A stretch of DNA of 64,000 nucleotides, from NCBI RefSeq assembly GCF_014646055.1, contig NZ_BMMS01000001.1, forward strand, positions 209,892 through 273,891, in the 5' to 3' direction. Source of the DNA: Wenjunlia tyrosinilytica. GTDB lineage: Bacteria > Actinomycetota > Actinomycetes > Streptomycetales > Streptomycetaceae. Under the pieces are notes generated by a model. The model was not told the DNA's origin. It did no database searches and was given only the letters and a program-made list of their open reading frames with translations. The position numbers were made by a program, and so were the translations under genes. Shown one piece after another: positions 17,982 through 26,667 of this stretch. Numbering within the stretch: position 1 is the stretch's first letter; every line of letters starts with the position of its first letter.

Positions 17982-20057
17982 TCAGACCGAGGTTACGTCG
18001 ACCCGCTCGCGTCGCTCTGTGGTGCTCTCGGCGCCGTCCCCCACGGCTGCCTCCTCGGCGTCCTCGGCCCCCGCACCCGGCCCCGGCGGCTTCAGGACCG
18101 GCTCCGGTTCCTTGCGGGAGAACGGGGTGACGCCGGTCAGCGCGTACTGGAGGCCGAGCCCGGCCGCCACCACGACCACTCCGCCGACCGCGTCCAGGAC
18201 ATAGTGGTTGGCCGTGCCGATGATGACGAACGTCGTCATGAACGGGTAGAGCAGGCCGAGCGCCTTCATCCACAGGCGCGGCGCCAGGAAGGCGATCATC
18301 AGCCCGCACCACAGCGCCCAGCCGACATGCAGCGACGGCATCGCCGCGTACTGGTTGGACAGCTTGGTGAGCGCGCCGAAGTCGGGGTGGGACAGGTCCT
18401 GGGTGCCGTGCACGGTGTCGACGGAGTTCATGCCGGGCATCAGCCGCGGCGGCGCCAGCGGGTAGAACCAGAAGCCGAACAGCCCGATGAGCGTGGCCAG
18501 GCCCAGCGAGGTGCGGGCGGCCCGGTAGGTCGCGGGACGGCGCGCGTAGAGCACACCGAGAATGGCCAGCGGAACGAGGAAGTGGAAGGTCGAGTAGAAG
18601 AAGTTCAGCCCGCTCTCGAGCCAGGAGACCTTGATGACCTGGTGGTTGAGCCAGTGCTCGATGTCCATGAACAGGGCGCCCTCGATGTCGAGGACCTGCC
18701 GCCCGTGGTGCTCGGCGACACTGCGCTGGTCGGGCACGGAGCCTCGGATGAACGAGTAGACCCAGTAGCCCACGCGGATCAGGAGCAGTTCCAGCAGAAG
18801 GTTGGGGCGGTTCAACGGGCGCGGCAGGGCACGCAGCAGGGGAAGCCACCGGAACCGGGTGCGCGCCGGAGCGGCCACCTCGGTCGGCACCGGCCGGTCC
18901 CACGCGGGGTTGGAGCGCGTCAGGAAGGGCATCACGCACGCGGCGACGACGGCGGCCAACAGCGGCGCGTTCGCGGCGACGGCGCCTGCGACCTTCATGT
19001 GCGGCACGAGCACCTGGCTGCCGAAGGTCATGACGAGGACGACGAACACCGGCCAGAGCAGGCGGTCCGACCGGCGCCTGCCCACCCGGCCGACGGCGGC
19101 GAGCAGGATCCACAACTGCTGGTGCTGCCACGCGACGGGAGAGACGGCGACGGCGACGCAGCCCACCAGGGCCGCCGCGAGCACCACCTGGCCGTCCTTG
19201 GCGTACGAGGACGCGCGGCGCAGGCCGATGACGGCGACGAGCCCGGCGAGGGCGCCGAAGACGAGCAGTTCGACCGGGCCGTGCAGGCCTATCCGCAGGA
19301 GCAGGCCGTGCAGCGACTGGTTGGACAGGCTGTCGGCGGGGTCGCCGAGCCCGGCTCCGGCAACGTGGTGGACCCAGTACGTGGCGGAGTCGCCGGGCAA
19401 CGCCGCCCAGGCCAGGGCGGTGCAGCCGGCGAACGTGCCCGCGGCCGTGAGCGCGCCCGGCCGCCGCCCGGTCAGCCACAGGAACGGGACGAAGACGATC
19501 ATCGCGGGCTGGAGCGCCGCGGCCAGGCCGACGAGGATTCCCGCCTGGTGGCGCGGGGCCGCGGGCAGGCAGGCCACCATGACGAGCAGGACCGGCAGGA
19601 TGCTGGTCTGGCCCAGCGCGAAGGTGTTGCGGACCGGCAGTGACAGCACGAGAAGGCTGATGACCACCGGGGCGGCGAGCATGGTGTTGCGCCGGGTGCC
19701 CGGCAGTTCGCGGGCCACCACGAATCCGAGGCCGGCCACGAGGAGCAACGTCCCGAACGTCCAGAACAGGCCCAGGCTCGCCTCGGCCGCGTTGGTCAGG
19801 GGCTTGAGGGCGAGTCCGGCGAACGGGGTGCCGGTGAACGCGTCACTCTTGTCGTACAGCGACCCCTGGAAGTGCAGAACGCCGTTGCGGCCGATCCAGG
19901 TCTCCAGATCGGTCAGCCGCTCCCCCGGCGGCAGACGCAGCACCCGGGCGGCCTGGCGTGCGGCCAGCAGCGCGGTCAGCAGCCACAGAGCGCCGAGCGC
20001 CATGACGGTACGCGACCCCCGCAGTTCCCCCAGGCCGCGTCCGGTTGCGTTCGTCAT
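17982..20057 (-). CDS. Integral membrane fusion: GT87-type glycosyltransferase plus PAP2 phosphatase
   Basis: 691 residues with many hydrophobic helices. The N-terminal 400 residues resemble the DUF2029/GT87 family, polyprenyl-phosphate-mannose-dependent mannosyltransferases with the active site on the outer face. The C-terminal third carries PAP2 hallmarks, including a MPSLHVGWALWCG motif and a later NHYVLDAVGG (the SxxxH/H motifs). PAP2 enzymes dephosphorylate lipid phosphates. Fusion suggests that lipid-phosphate released after sugar transfer is recycled by the same protein, or that the product is a lipid-linked glycan; this is inference. The gene is monocistronic, ending at a hairpin. Confidence 0.8.
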   Translation of the reverse strand: MTNATGRGLGELRGSRTVMALGALWLLTALLAARQAARVLRLPPGERLTDLETWIGRNGVLHFQGSLYDKSDAFTGTPFAGLALKPLTNAAEASLGLFWTFGTLLLVAGLGFVVARELPGTRRNTMLAAPVVISLLVLSLPVRNTFALGQTSILPVLLVMVACLPAAPRHQAGILVGLAAALQPAMIVFVPFLWLTGRRPGALTAAGTFAGCTALAWAALPGDSATYWVHHVAGAGLGDPADSLSNQSLHGLLLRIGLHGPVELLVFGALAGLVAVIGLRRASSYAKDGQVVLAAALVGCVAVAVSPVAWQHQQLWILLAAVGRVGRRRSDRLLWPVFVVLVMTFGSQVLVPHMKVAGAVAANAPLLAAVVAACVMPFLTRSNPAWDRPVPTEVAAPARTRFRWLPLLRALPRPLNRPNLLLELLLIRVGYWVYSFIRGSVPDQRSVAEHHGRQVLDIEGALFMDIEHWLNHQVIKVSWLESGLNFFYSTFHFLVPLAILGVLYARRPATYRAARTSLGLATLIGLFGFWFYPLAPPRLMPGMNSVDTVHGTQDLSHPDFGALTKLSNQYAAMPSLHVGWALWCGLMIAFLAPRLWMKALGLLYPFMTTFVIIGTANHYVLDAVGGVVVVAAGLGLQYALTGVTPFSRKEPEPVLKPPGPGAGAEDAEEAAVGDGAESTTERRERVDVTSV

Positions 20058-20368
20058 CTGCCGCTGCTCCCCATTCCTCGCCGACGATCGGATGCCCCCA
20101 CGGACCCGCGGCCTCCTGTGGAACAGACGCAGGACGCCCCATTGTCACCTGTCCGCCGTCTCGCATTGGTCCAAGATATGAGAATCGCACACGCACTCCG
20201 CACCCGCGCGATGTGCCCCCCGCACTCGGGATTACGCCGATTGAGTGATGTTCCGGCTCATCGGGGGATGACAATCACCTCCCTCGTCAACGGACTCGGG
20301 GGGACCGATGGGGACAACGGGGCACGTCAAGGGCTTGTTCACCGCTTGTTCACCGGCCTGCGCACGGG

Positions 20369-20506
20369 CTGACGGCGATCCCGGCCGCCGCGCTCGCCCT
20401 GAGCGGATGTTTGAATTCCGGCAACTCGGCCGACGACCCGGCGTCCGCAGCCGCCTCCTGCCGCCGACCCCCCATCGGTCCCCCCTGCGGCAGGATGGGG
20501 GGATGA
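20369..20506 (+). pseudogene. Orphan lipoprotein signal remnant
   Basis: This stretch lies in the 445-bp gap between the GT87-PAP2 start and the monooxygenase gene. The frame from 20369 reads LTAIPAAALALSGCLNSGNS, a convincing lipobox (LSGC), then Ala/Ser-rich residues and a stop at 20504-20506. No ATG or GTG starts it in frame, and the mature part is missing. It looks like the 5' end of a lost lipoprotein gene. A chance translation of GC-rich DNA is possible. Nothing else is recognised in the gap. Confidence 0.3.
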
Positions 20507-20820
20507 GCATCGTGAAGATCAATGTGCTGACCGTGCCCGAGGAACAGCGCGAGACGCTGGAGAAGCGCTTCGGAGCGCGCGCCGGATCCGTGGAGAACTC
20601 CGACGGTTTCGAATGGTTCGAGCTGCTCCGTCCGGTCGAAGGCACCGACACCTACCTCGTCTACACCCGGTGGCGCAGCGAGGAGGACTTCCAGAAGTGG
20701 ATGTCCGGGCCGATGCAGGCCGCCCACCGGGGCGGTGACCCTTCGCAGAAGCCGGCCGCCTCCGGCTCCACGCTGTGGTCGTTCGAGGTCGTGCAGCAGG
20801 CGGGGCCGAAGCAGGACTGA
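20503..20820 (+). CDS. Antibiotic-biosynthesis-monooxygenase-fold protein (heme-oxygenase-like)
   Basis: 105 residues forming one ABM-type dimeric ferredoxin-like fold: INVLTVPEEQRETLEKRF, then GFEWFELLRPVEGTDTYLVYTRWRSEEDFQKWM. The family includes HmoA/IsdG-like heme oxygenases and cofactor-free quinone monooxygenases. The Phe-Glu-x-Phe/Trp-Glu...Leu-Leu spacing resembles the actinobacterial heme-degrading subgroup, but the function cannot be fixed. The start at ATG 20503 follows a GGATGGGG stretch. The gene stands alone and converges on the next gene across a hairpin. Confidence 0.8.
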   Translation: MSIVKINVLTVPEEQRETLEKRFGARAGSVENSDGFEWFELLRPVEGTDTYLVYTRWRSEEDFQKWMSGPMQAAHRGGDPSQKPAASGSTLWSFEVVQQAGPKQD

Positions 20821-20831
20821 CGCACGAGTGC

Positions 20832-20854
20832 GGCCCCGCCCGGTGGGCGGGGCC
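20832..20854. terminator. Bidirectional hairpin between convergent genes
   Basis: Perfect 10-bp stem GGCCCCGCCC / GGGCGGGGCC with a 3-base loop, between stops at 20820 (plus) and 20880 (minus). Confidence 0.6.
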
Positions 20855-20879
20855 GGCGGCCGTCGGAGGCGGGCCGGGT

Positions 20880-21509
20880 TCAGATCTCGACCAGCCGGCC
20901 CACGAACGCCCGGTACTCCTGGAGCACCAGCCGGTACTCCTCGGTGTCCGGGGCCGTCTTCTGCCAGCCCTCCCGCAGGAGTTCCTGGCGGACCCTGATG
21001 GCTTCGGCTACCCGCGCGGTCACATCGGCGACCAGCTTGTCGGCCTCCTCGACGGCCCGCTTGGGGCTGTCGACGAAACCGGCCTGGATACCGCTCCACC
21101 GGGCCTGGAGCTCGGGCTCGGCGTCCTCTTCGAGGATCTTGTCCAGGGTGCTGCGTCCCGCGGGGGCGGGGGTTGCCTCTGGGGTGTCGGCCCGGGCGGC
21201 CTCGAGAGCGGTGCCCGAGGCGGCGTCGCCGCCGACTTCGGACGTGCGGCCGCTCTCCGTGGTGCGAGCGGGGGCGGGGCCGGGGTCGGTCACCGGGGCG
21301 GGCTTCGCCACGGGCGCCGGGTCGGCCACCGGTGCGGGCCTGCCCACGGAGACCGGGTCGCTCACCGGGGTCGGCTTGCCCACCGGCGCCGGGTCGGCGA
21401 CGGACGCCGGCTTGGCGGCGGTCTCATGGGAGGCCGCGCGGTCGGCCTCGGGGACCGTGGAGGGTTCCGGCGTGGAGGCGCCGGTGCCGGGGCTGCCCGG
21501 GCGCTTCAC
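20880..21509 (-). CDS. Hypothetical protein with Pro/Ala/Val repeats and a helical C-terminus
   Basis: 209 residues. About 35-85 is a degenerate repeat of the type V-x-D/K-P-A-P-V (ADPAPVGKPTPVSDPVSV...), surely disordered. The C-terminal 85 residues are helical and contain RWSGIQAGFVDSPKRAVEEA, clearly related to RWTGVQEAFVDHPTKAVVDA in the gene upstream. The start ATG overlaps that gene's stop as ATGA, so the two are coupled. There is no signal peptide; the first protein of the pair supplies the membrane anchor. The family is not characterised to my knowledge. Confidence 0.7.
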   Translation of the reverse strand: MKRPGSPGTGASTPEPSTVPEADRAASHETAAKPASVADPAPVGKPTPVSDPVSVGRPAPVADPAPVAKPAPVTDPGPAPARTTESGRTSEVGGDAASGTALEAARADTPEATPAPAGRSTLDKILEEDAEPELQARWSGIQAGFVDSPKRAVEEADKLVADVTARVAEAIRVRQELLREGWQKTAPDTEEYRLVLQEYRAFVGRLVEI

Positions 21510-22156
21510 TTGACACCTCCGCCGGGGGCGGCCTCGATGGGCGTGGTCGGCTTGCCGTGCTTGATCCGCTTGGGTTCCTTCGTGCGGGTGGCGCGCTCAC
21601 CGCGGGCCTCGTCGTCCCGCCCGCTGCCGATGAGTTCGGCGAACAGGGTGCGGGTGCGGAGCATGGCCTCACGCAGTTCCTCGGTCGACGCCTTGCCGTC
21701 GACGGCGCGCTGCGCCGTGTCACGGGCCTGGCGGTAGCTCTGCAGCGCGGAGGCGTGCTCCACGGACAGCACGTCCATCGCCTCGCCGCGCTCCCGCGTC
21801 GGGTAGCCGCGTTCCTTCAGCAGGTCGCCGATGAGGTGGTCGGCGTCGACGACGGCCTTCGTGGGATGGTCCACGAACGCCTCCTGCACACCGGTCCATC
21901 GGGCCACGTACATCTCACGGGCCTGCGGCGTCAGGGGTTTGATGTCGAGGCCGCGGTGACGGCGCAGACGGCCCTCGAGGGCGTCCTCCGCCTCCTTGGT
22001 GCTGCCGCCGTGCTCGGCCAGAGCGCGGTCGTACTCGGTGCCGAACCGGCGCCGCAGACGGTTCGTTCTCAACTTCGGCCGCAGCACGGCGTATCCGATC
22101 GCCGCGAGCACCAGCACGGCCGCCAGGATGACAATCGCGGTCACTCCTGCGGACAT
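21506..22156 (-). CDS. Hypothetical membrane protein with a helical domain, paralogous to its neighbour
   Basis: 216 residues: one N-terminal membrane helix (about 5-26), a basic stop, then a helical cytoplasmic region with a RWTGVQEAFVDHP motif and a disordered basic tail. The same motif, with similar spacing to a following ADxLxxD segment, occurs in the gene downstream, so the pair arose by duplication. They are cotranscribed with ATGA overlap. A scaffolding or envelope-linked role is possible, but nothing catalytic is visible. Confidence 0.7.
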   Translation of the reverse strand: MSAGVTAIVILAAVLVLAAIGYAVLRPKLRTNRLRRRFGTEYDRALAEHGGSTKEAEDALEGRLRRHRGLDIKPLTPQAREMYVARWTGVQEAFVDHPTKAVVDADHLIGDLLKERGYPTRERGEAMDVLSVEHASALQSYRQARDTAQRAVDGKASTEELREAMLRTRTLFAELIGSGRDDEARGERATRTKEPKRIKHGKPTTPIEAAPGGGVK

Positions 22157-22316
22157 CTCATGCCTCCAGTGTTTTCCGCACGTTCCGCGCGGGTGTTTGA
22201 GTGGGTCCGTCGCCGACTAATGAAGCGGCTTGCCTCGATGAGCGTTCTCAAACACCTTTGCCGAGCACCCGCGCGAGCGACTGCTGGGCACGGACACCCG
22301 GCCATGCGCACGGGCG

Positions 22317-22416
22317 GACGCCGGGACGCGCGCTCGGACGCTGGAACGTGCGCTCGGACGCCCGGACGTGCGCTCAGACGCTGGGACGCGCGCTCAGACG
22401 CCGGGGCGCGCGGTCG
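22317..22416. repeat. Five tandem copies of a 20-bp unit
   Basis: Units of the form GACGCYSGGACGYGCGCTCR run without gaps from 22317 to 22416, each with two or three changes. They start just outside and run over the last codons of the MFS gene (stop at 22394). This is a variable-number repeat candidate at a gene 3' end. Confidence 0.75.
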
Positions 22417-24472
22417 TTCGTGGCTGGGGCCGGTCCGCGTCGTCCCCGCACAGTTCACCGCTGAGCCGGTCGACCAGCTCGGCCAGTTCGGTGTGCTCCT
22501 CCGGCTTCCAGTCACCGAGCAGCCGGGCCAGCGACTCCCGTCGTGCCTCGACGAGCTTGGCGGCGACCCTCCTGCCCTCCTCCGTGAGCGTCAGCAGGAC
22601 GCCGTCGCGCGCGGCGATGCCCCGTTCCTCCAACTGCCGTACGGCGTCGGCGATCACTTGCCGAGGGATCTCCACCCGGTCGGCGAGCAGCGCCGGATCC
22701 GTCTGCCCGTACCGGTTGGTCCTCAGCACCAGCCAGCTCGCCGCCGGCGGCAGATCCAACCCGGCGCGTTCGGTGATCCTGATGTAGAGGTCGCGGCGGC
22801 CCTCTCGGCAGCCGAGCAGGGACAGTCCGCGGGCCATCTCGTCGAGCGAGGACCGCTCCACCGGGTTGGTACCGAGGGTCTCCCCCTGGTCGGGCGCGGT
22901 CACCGAACCGCGCAGCGGTTGCTCCTTGAGGAACCACGCGAGCACGAACGCCACGACCGCCACCGGCACGGCCCACAGGAACACACTGGTGATGGAGACC
23001 GAGTACGCGTGCAGGACGGCGGACTGCAGATCGGCGGGCAGGCCGCGCAGACCCCGTGGATCGGCCTTGAGCGACGAAGGCCGGAACCCCGGCGGCAGCG
23101 GCTTGCCCCGCAGGGCGTCGGCCAGCTCGGTTGTGAGCCGGTTGGAGAAGATCGTGCCGAAGATGGATACACCGAACGACGCCCCGATGGAACGGAAGAA
23201 CGTCGCTCCCGAGGTGGCCACGCCCAGGTCCTGGTAGCCGACCGCGTTCTGCACGATCAGGACGAGCACCTGCATGACCAGGCCGAGTCCGAAGCCGAAG
23301 GTGAGGAAGTACAGGCTCATCACGGTGTTGCCGGTGTTCTCGTCCAGGTGGTACAGCAGCAGGAGCCCGATGACCACGATGCCGGTGCCGGCGATGGGGA
23401 AGACCTTGTACCGCCCGGTGCGGCTGACGATCTGCCCGGATCCGATGGAGGCGACGAGCATGCCGCCCACCATGGGCAGCATGTGCACTCCCGACAGCGT
23501 CGGCGAGACATGGTGGACGACCTGGAGGAACGTCGGCAGGTAGGTGAGCGTGCCGAACATGGCGAAGCCCACGACGAACCCGATGATCGAGCACAGCGTG
23601 AACGTCCGCAGCCTGAACAGGCGCAGCGGCAGCACGGGTTCGACGGCGCGCCGCTCGATCGCGACGAACGCCACCAGCAGGACGGCGCCGAGGACGCCGA
23701 GCCCGGTGATCTGCCACGAGTCCCAGGGCCAGGTGACGCCGCCGAGTGAGGTCATGAGCACCAGGCAGGTGGCGACGGACGCGATGGTGAACGTTCCCAG
23801 GTAGTCGATCCGGTGCTTGGTGCGCCGCACCGGGATCTGGAGCACGGCGGCGATGACGGCGAGCGCGACCACGCCGATGGGCAGATTGATGTAGAAGACC
23901 CAGCGCCAGCTGAGGTGGTCCACGAACAGGCCGCCGAGCAGCGGGCCCAGCACGCTGGTGACGCCGAACACCGCGCCGAACACGCCCTGGTACCGCCCCC
24001 GGTCGCGTGGCGGGACGATGTCGCCGACGATCGCCATCGACAGCACGATCAGGCCGCCGCCGCCCAGCCCCTGGATGCCCCGGAAGGCGATCAGCTCGCC
24101 CATGTTCCGCGCCACGCCGCACAGCGCTGAGCCGACCAGGAAGATGACGATGGACCCCTGGTACAGCTTCTTGCGGCCGTACATGTCGCCGAGCTTCCCC
24201 CACAGCGGCGTGGCGGCCGTTGAGGCGAGCAGGTAGGCGGTGACGACCCAGGAGAGATGTTCGAGGCCGCCGAGGTCGCTGACGATGGTGGGCAGTGCGG
24301 TGGAGACGATGGTCTGGTCGAGTGCCGCGAGCAGCAGGCCGAGCAGGAGCGCGCCCATGACCACCCACACGCTGCGCGGCTCGTGCTCGACGGGGGCGCT
24401 GTCGACAGACGCCGCCGCCGGGGGCAGACCGGGCGGGTCGGGCGCTGCGGCGTGCGCGGGGTCCTGCGCCAT
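22394..24472 (-). CDS. DHA2-type MFS drug exporter fused to a MarR-like winged helix
   Basis: 692 residues. The first 520 form a 14-helix MFS exporter: ALDQTIVSTALPTI (motif D1), GKLGDMYGRKK (motif A) and VLGPLLGGLFVD (motif C) are all clear. An extra 150-residue C-terminal part is soluble: GLSLLGCREGRRDLYIRITERAGLDLPP, then a helix-turn-helix-like ALLADRVEIPRQVIADAVRQLEERG and LTLTEEGRRVAAKL. That part reads as a MarR-type winged helix. Ordinary DHA2 pumps end at about 500 residues. A drug-sensing or DNA-binding role for the tail is inference. No separate regulator gene is adjacent. Confidence 0.85.
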   Translation of the reverse strand: MAQDPAHAAAPDPPGLPPAAASVDSAPVEHEPRSVWVVMGALLLGLLLAALDQTIVSTALPTIVSDLGGLEHLSWVVTAYLLASTAATPLWGKLGDMYGRKKLYQGSIVIFLVGSALCGVARNMGELIAFRGIQGLGGGGLIVLSMAIVGDIVPPRDRGRYQGVFGAVFGVTSVLGPLLGGLFVDHLSWRWVFYINLPIGVVALAVIAAVLQIPVRRTKHRIDYLGTFTIASVATCLVLMTSLGGVTWPWDSWQITGLGVLGAVLLVAFVAIERRAVEPVLPLRLFRLRTFTLCSIIGFVVGFAMFGTLTYLPTFLQVVHHVSPTLSGVHMLPMVGGMLVASIGSGQIVSRTGRYKVFPIAGTGIVVIGLLLLYHLDENTGNTVMSLYFLTFGFGLGLVMQVLVLIVQNAVGYQDLGVATSGATFFRSIGASFGVSIFGTIFSNRLTTELADALRGKPLPPGFRPSSLKADPRGLRGLPADLQSAVLHAYSVSITSVFLWAVPVAVVAFVLAWFLKEQPLRGSVTAPDQGETLGTNPVERSSLDEMARGLSLLGCREGRRDLYIRITERAGLDLPPAASWLVLRTNRYGQTDPALLADRVEIPRQVIADAVRQLEERGIAARDGVLLTLTEEGRRVAAKLVEARRESLARLLGDWKPEEHTELAELVDRLSGELCGDDADRPQPRTTARPGV

Positions 24473-24787
24473 GGCTTGCTCCTCGGCTCGCTCGGCTCCG
24501 GGTGGCCCGCACCCGCGGTGTCGCAGCTCGATTTTCGCGCGTTTGGCGGCTTATGCCATGTCGGGTACCGCCATCGGCCGAGAGAAAACGTACATTCCCT
24601 CCCCTCGAGGACCTGCTGTACCCAACCGGAGCAGAGCACTTCGCGCGGCTGTCCAAGCCGCTGGTCCTTCTGCATAATCTGTGCGCGACCGAGCGGCACA
24701 AGGACTTCGCCCGAGCTGACGTGTCTTTCGCCGGGCATCACCGGGGACGTTTCTCGTGTTCCCGGACATTCATGAGGAGGACCGCCA
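24473..24787. other. Divergent intergenic region, no gene recognised
   Basis: 315 bp between the MFS start and the peptidoglycan-binding protein start. It must hold both promoters. Short AT-richer patches occur near 24583-24600 and 24672-24680, but no clear operator, RNA gene or small ORF with a ribosome site is seen apart from the GAGGAG before 24788. Confidence 0.5.
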
Positions 24788-25861
24788 GTGGCGGCAGAGC
24801 AGTGCTCCCTTTGCGGGGCGAGCCTCGGCGCGGACGGAACGCCGACGTGCGACTGCCCTCCGCGTACGGCGGAGGAGGCGGTGGCGGCCGCGTTCGACTC
24901 GTTCCGCCCGACGCGGGTGCGTCCGTACTTCGCCCCCAGCGAGGGAAGCGCCGACGGCAGCGCCGACAAGGGCGCCCGCCCGTCGGCCGAGTCCACGAGC
25001 GACCCGCTGCCCTTTCCCCCGCCGCTGCCCGTCGGGCCCGAGGGGCTGACGCCCGCGGTGATCTCGGGGGCGCCCCGCCGCTCCAGCGGCGGGGCGGACG
25101 ACGACGGCCCCAAGGCCGAGGACGTCGGGCTGTTCGGCGGCGAGGACGAGGGGGCCTTGGCGCTCCCGGTCCATGTGCCCGGCGCGGCGGCGGCCGGTGA
25201 CGCGGCGCCCGAGCGCCCCAGGGCGGATCGCAGGAGGCGGGCGATAGGCGCCGCGGCCGCGCTGGTGGTGCTGGGTGTGGCCGCCATTGCCTTCGCCGTC
25301 GGCGCCTTCAGCGGCGGTGGCGGCTCCAAGGCCGGCGCCGCGAGCGGCCCCAGCCATGGCGCGGCTCCCGCGACCACTGCGGCCGTGCAGGAGCCGGGCG
25401 CTCCCTCGGCCCTGCCGAGCAGCGCCGCCTCCCCGTCGGCGTCCTCGTCGGCGAGCGCGAGCAGAAGCGCCTCGGCCGAGGCGGAGGGCAAGAAGAGCCC
25501 GTCGGCCTCCTCGTCCCCCACGAGGGACGGCGGCGGGACCTCCCCGGGCCCCTCGGCGAGTTCGGGCGGCTCGGGCGGGGGCGGCAACGGCGGCAACGGC
25601 GGCGGCTCGGGAGGCGGCGGAGGATCCCAGAAGCCTCCCGTCCTGCGCGAGGGCGACAGCGGCCCCGCGGTGGTGGACCTCCAGAAGCGGCTCAAGCGCT
25701 CGTCCTGCCTGTGCTACCTGCTCGGCGCCGAGGACGGCGAGTACGACGGCGCGGTGAAGGACGCGGTCAGCAGCTACCAGCGCGGGCATGACATCAAGGG
25801 CGACCCCGACGGCGTCTACGGTCCCAACACCCGGCGCGCCCTGGAGGCCGAGACTTCCTAG
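24788..25861 (+). CDS. Membrane-anchored peptidoglycan-binding protein
   Basis: 357 residues from GTG 24788 with GAGGAG eight bases upstream. The order is: a Cys-rich N-terminus (CSLCG...CDC, Cys6, Cys9, Cys21, Cys23), perhaps a small zinc site; a Pro/Gly-rich cytoplasmic part; one membrane helix (about 155-178); a long Ser/Ala/Gly linker; and a C-terminal PG_binding_1 domain (LREGDSGPAVVDLQKRL ... YDGAVKDAVSSYQ ... VYGPNTRRALE). The topology places the peptidoglycan domain outside. A link between a cytoplasmic zinc-ribbon-like head and the wall is suggested. Confidence 0.82.
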   Translation: MAAEQCSLCGASLGADGTPTCDCPPRTAEEAVAAAFDSFRPTRVRPYFAPSEGSADGSADKGARPSAESTSDPLPFPPPLPVGPEGLTPAVISGAPRRSSGGADDDGPKAEDVGLFGGEDEGALALPVHVPGAAAAGDAAPERPRADRRRRAIGAAAALVVLGVAAIAFAVGAFSGGGGSKAGAASGPSHGAAPATTAAVQEPGAPSALPSSAASPSASSSASASRSASAEAEGKKSPSASSSPTRDGGGTSPGPSASSGGSGGGGNGGNGGGSGGGGGSQKPPVLREGDSGPAVVDLQKRLKRSSCLCYLLGAEDGEYDGAVKDAVSSYQRGHDIKGDPDGVYGPNTRRALEAETS

Positions 25862-25889
25862 CGCCGGAGCCTGGGGCAGGCTGTTCCCC

Positions 25890-26450
25890 ATGGCACCCGG
25901 ATTCGGCCCCCTGGAGTTCCAACTCGTCCTCCTGCGCAGAATGGCGGACCACCATCCCGAGCTCGTGGAGGCGGCGCTGCGCGAGCTCGCCATGACCCGG
26001 ACCGAGATGCGTGAGGCCAACCGCCGCTGGCAGGCGATGGTGCGCTCGCGCTCCTTCCCGCGCGGCGACCGGCGCTACGCCGCCGTTCTGGGGCCGCCGG
26101 AGAGCGAGGACGAGCGGCGTATCGGCGACATGACCAGCCGGGCGCTGCGCTGGCGCGTTCCGCTGTGGCCCTCGCTGCGCTTCGAGGTGCTGATCGGCCC
26201 CGGCGGGGCGGTCTGGAACGAATGGCTCGTCCGCGCCCCGGACGCCCCCTCCCCCGCGCTGAACGGCCTCGAGGACCTCGCACCGTGGTGCTGCACGGTG
26301 GACGAGGTGGCCCATGCCTTCCCTCCGGCGACGCCGATGGAGGGCACGGCACCCACGCGGTGGCGGCTGCTGATCACGATTCCCGGCGAGGGCCGCCACA
26401 TCGCCGACTTCACCTGGGGACTGCTCCAGGAGGTCTCCCCCCTGTCGTAG
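25890..26450 (+). CDS. Hypothetical conserved cytosolic protein
   Basis: 186 residues with no signal peptide or membrane segment. The N-terminal half is helical and Arg-rich (LLRRMADHHPELVEAALREL); the second half has alternating strands with several Trp (APWCCTVDEV, TRWRLLIT, DFTWGLLQEV). No catalytic motif is recognised. It begins 28 bp after the peptidoglycan-binding gene on the same strand, so it may be cotranscribed, and it ends at a strong hairpin. I do not recognise the family. Confidence 0.65.
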   Translation: MAPGFGPLEFQLVLLRRMADHHPELVEAALRELAMTRTEMREANRRWQAMVRSRSFPRGDRRYAAVLGPPESEDERRIGDMTSRALRWRVPLWPSLRFEVLIGPGGAVWNEWLVRAPDAPSPALNGLEDLAPWCCTVDEVAHAFPPATPMEGTAPTRWRLLITIPGEGRHIADFTWGLLQEVSPLS

Positions 26451-26493
26451 TGGGTCCAGCGGTGCTACTTTGTATACCGGAGAAACAAACTGG

Positions 26494-26532
26494 GCTCCGC
26501 GCCCCACCCCGACCTGACCAGGGGCGCGGAGC
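26494..26532 (+). terminator. Hairpin after the hypothetical gene
   Basis: GCTCCGCGCCCC pairs perfectly (12 bp) with GGGGCGCGGAGC around a 15-base loop, 43 bp past the stop at 26450. Confidence 0.65.
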
Positions 26533-26667
26533 TCCTCCACCTCCCCCGTCCGCCCTGGCCCGGGTGAGCGGGGCACTGCTGTGAAGTCCACCGCTTTCGC
26601 GCACCACCGCCTGTGTGCACCACCGCCTTGCGCACCACCGCTTTCGCGCCGCTGGGAGAAGAAGACG

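Noticed and set aside
22317-22416. CRISPR or attachment-site array
   Set aside because: The 20-bp units are contiguous with no spacers, and no cas or integrase gene is near.
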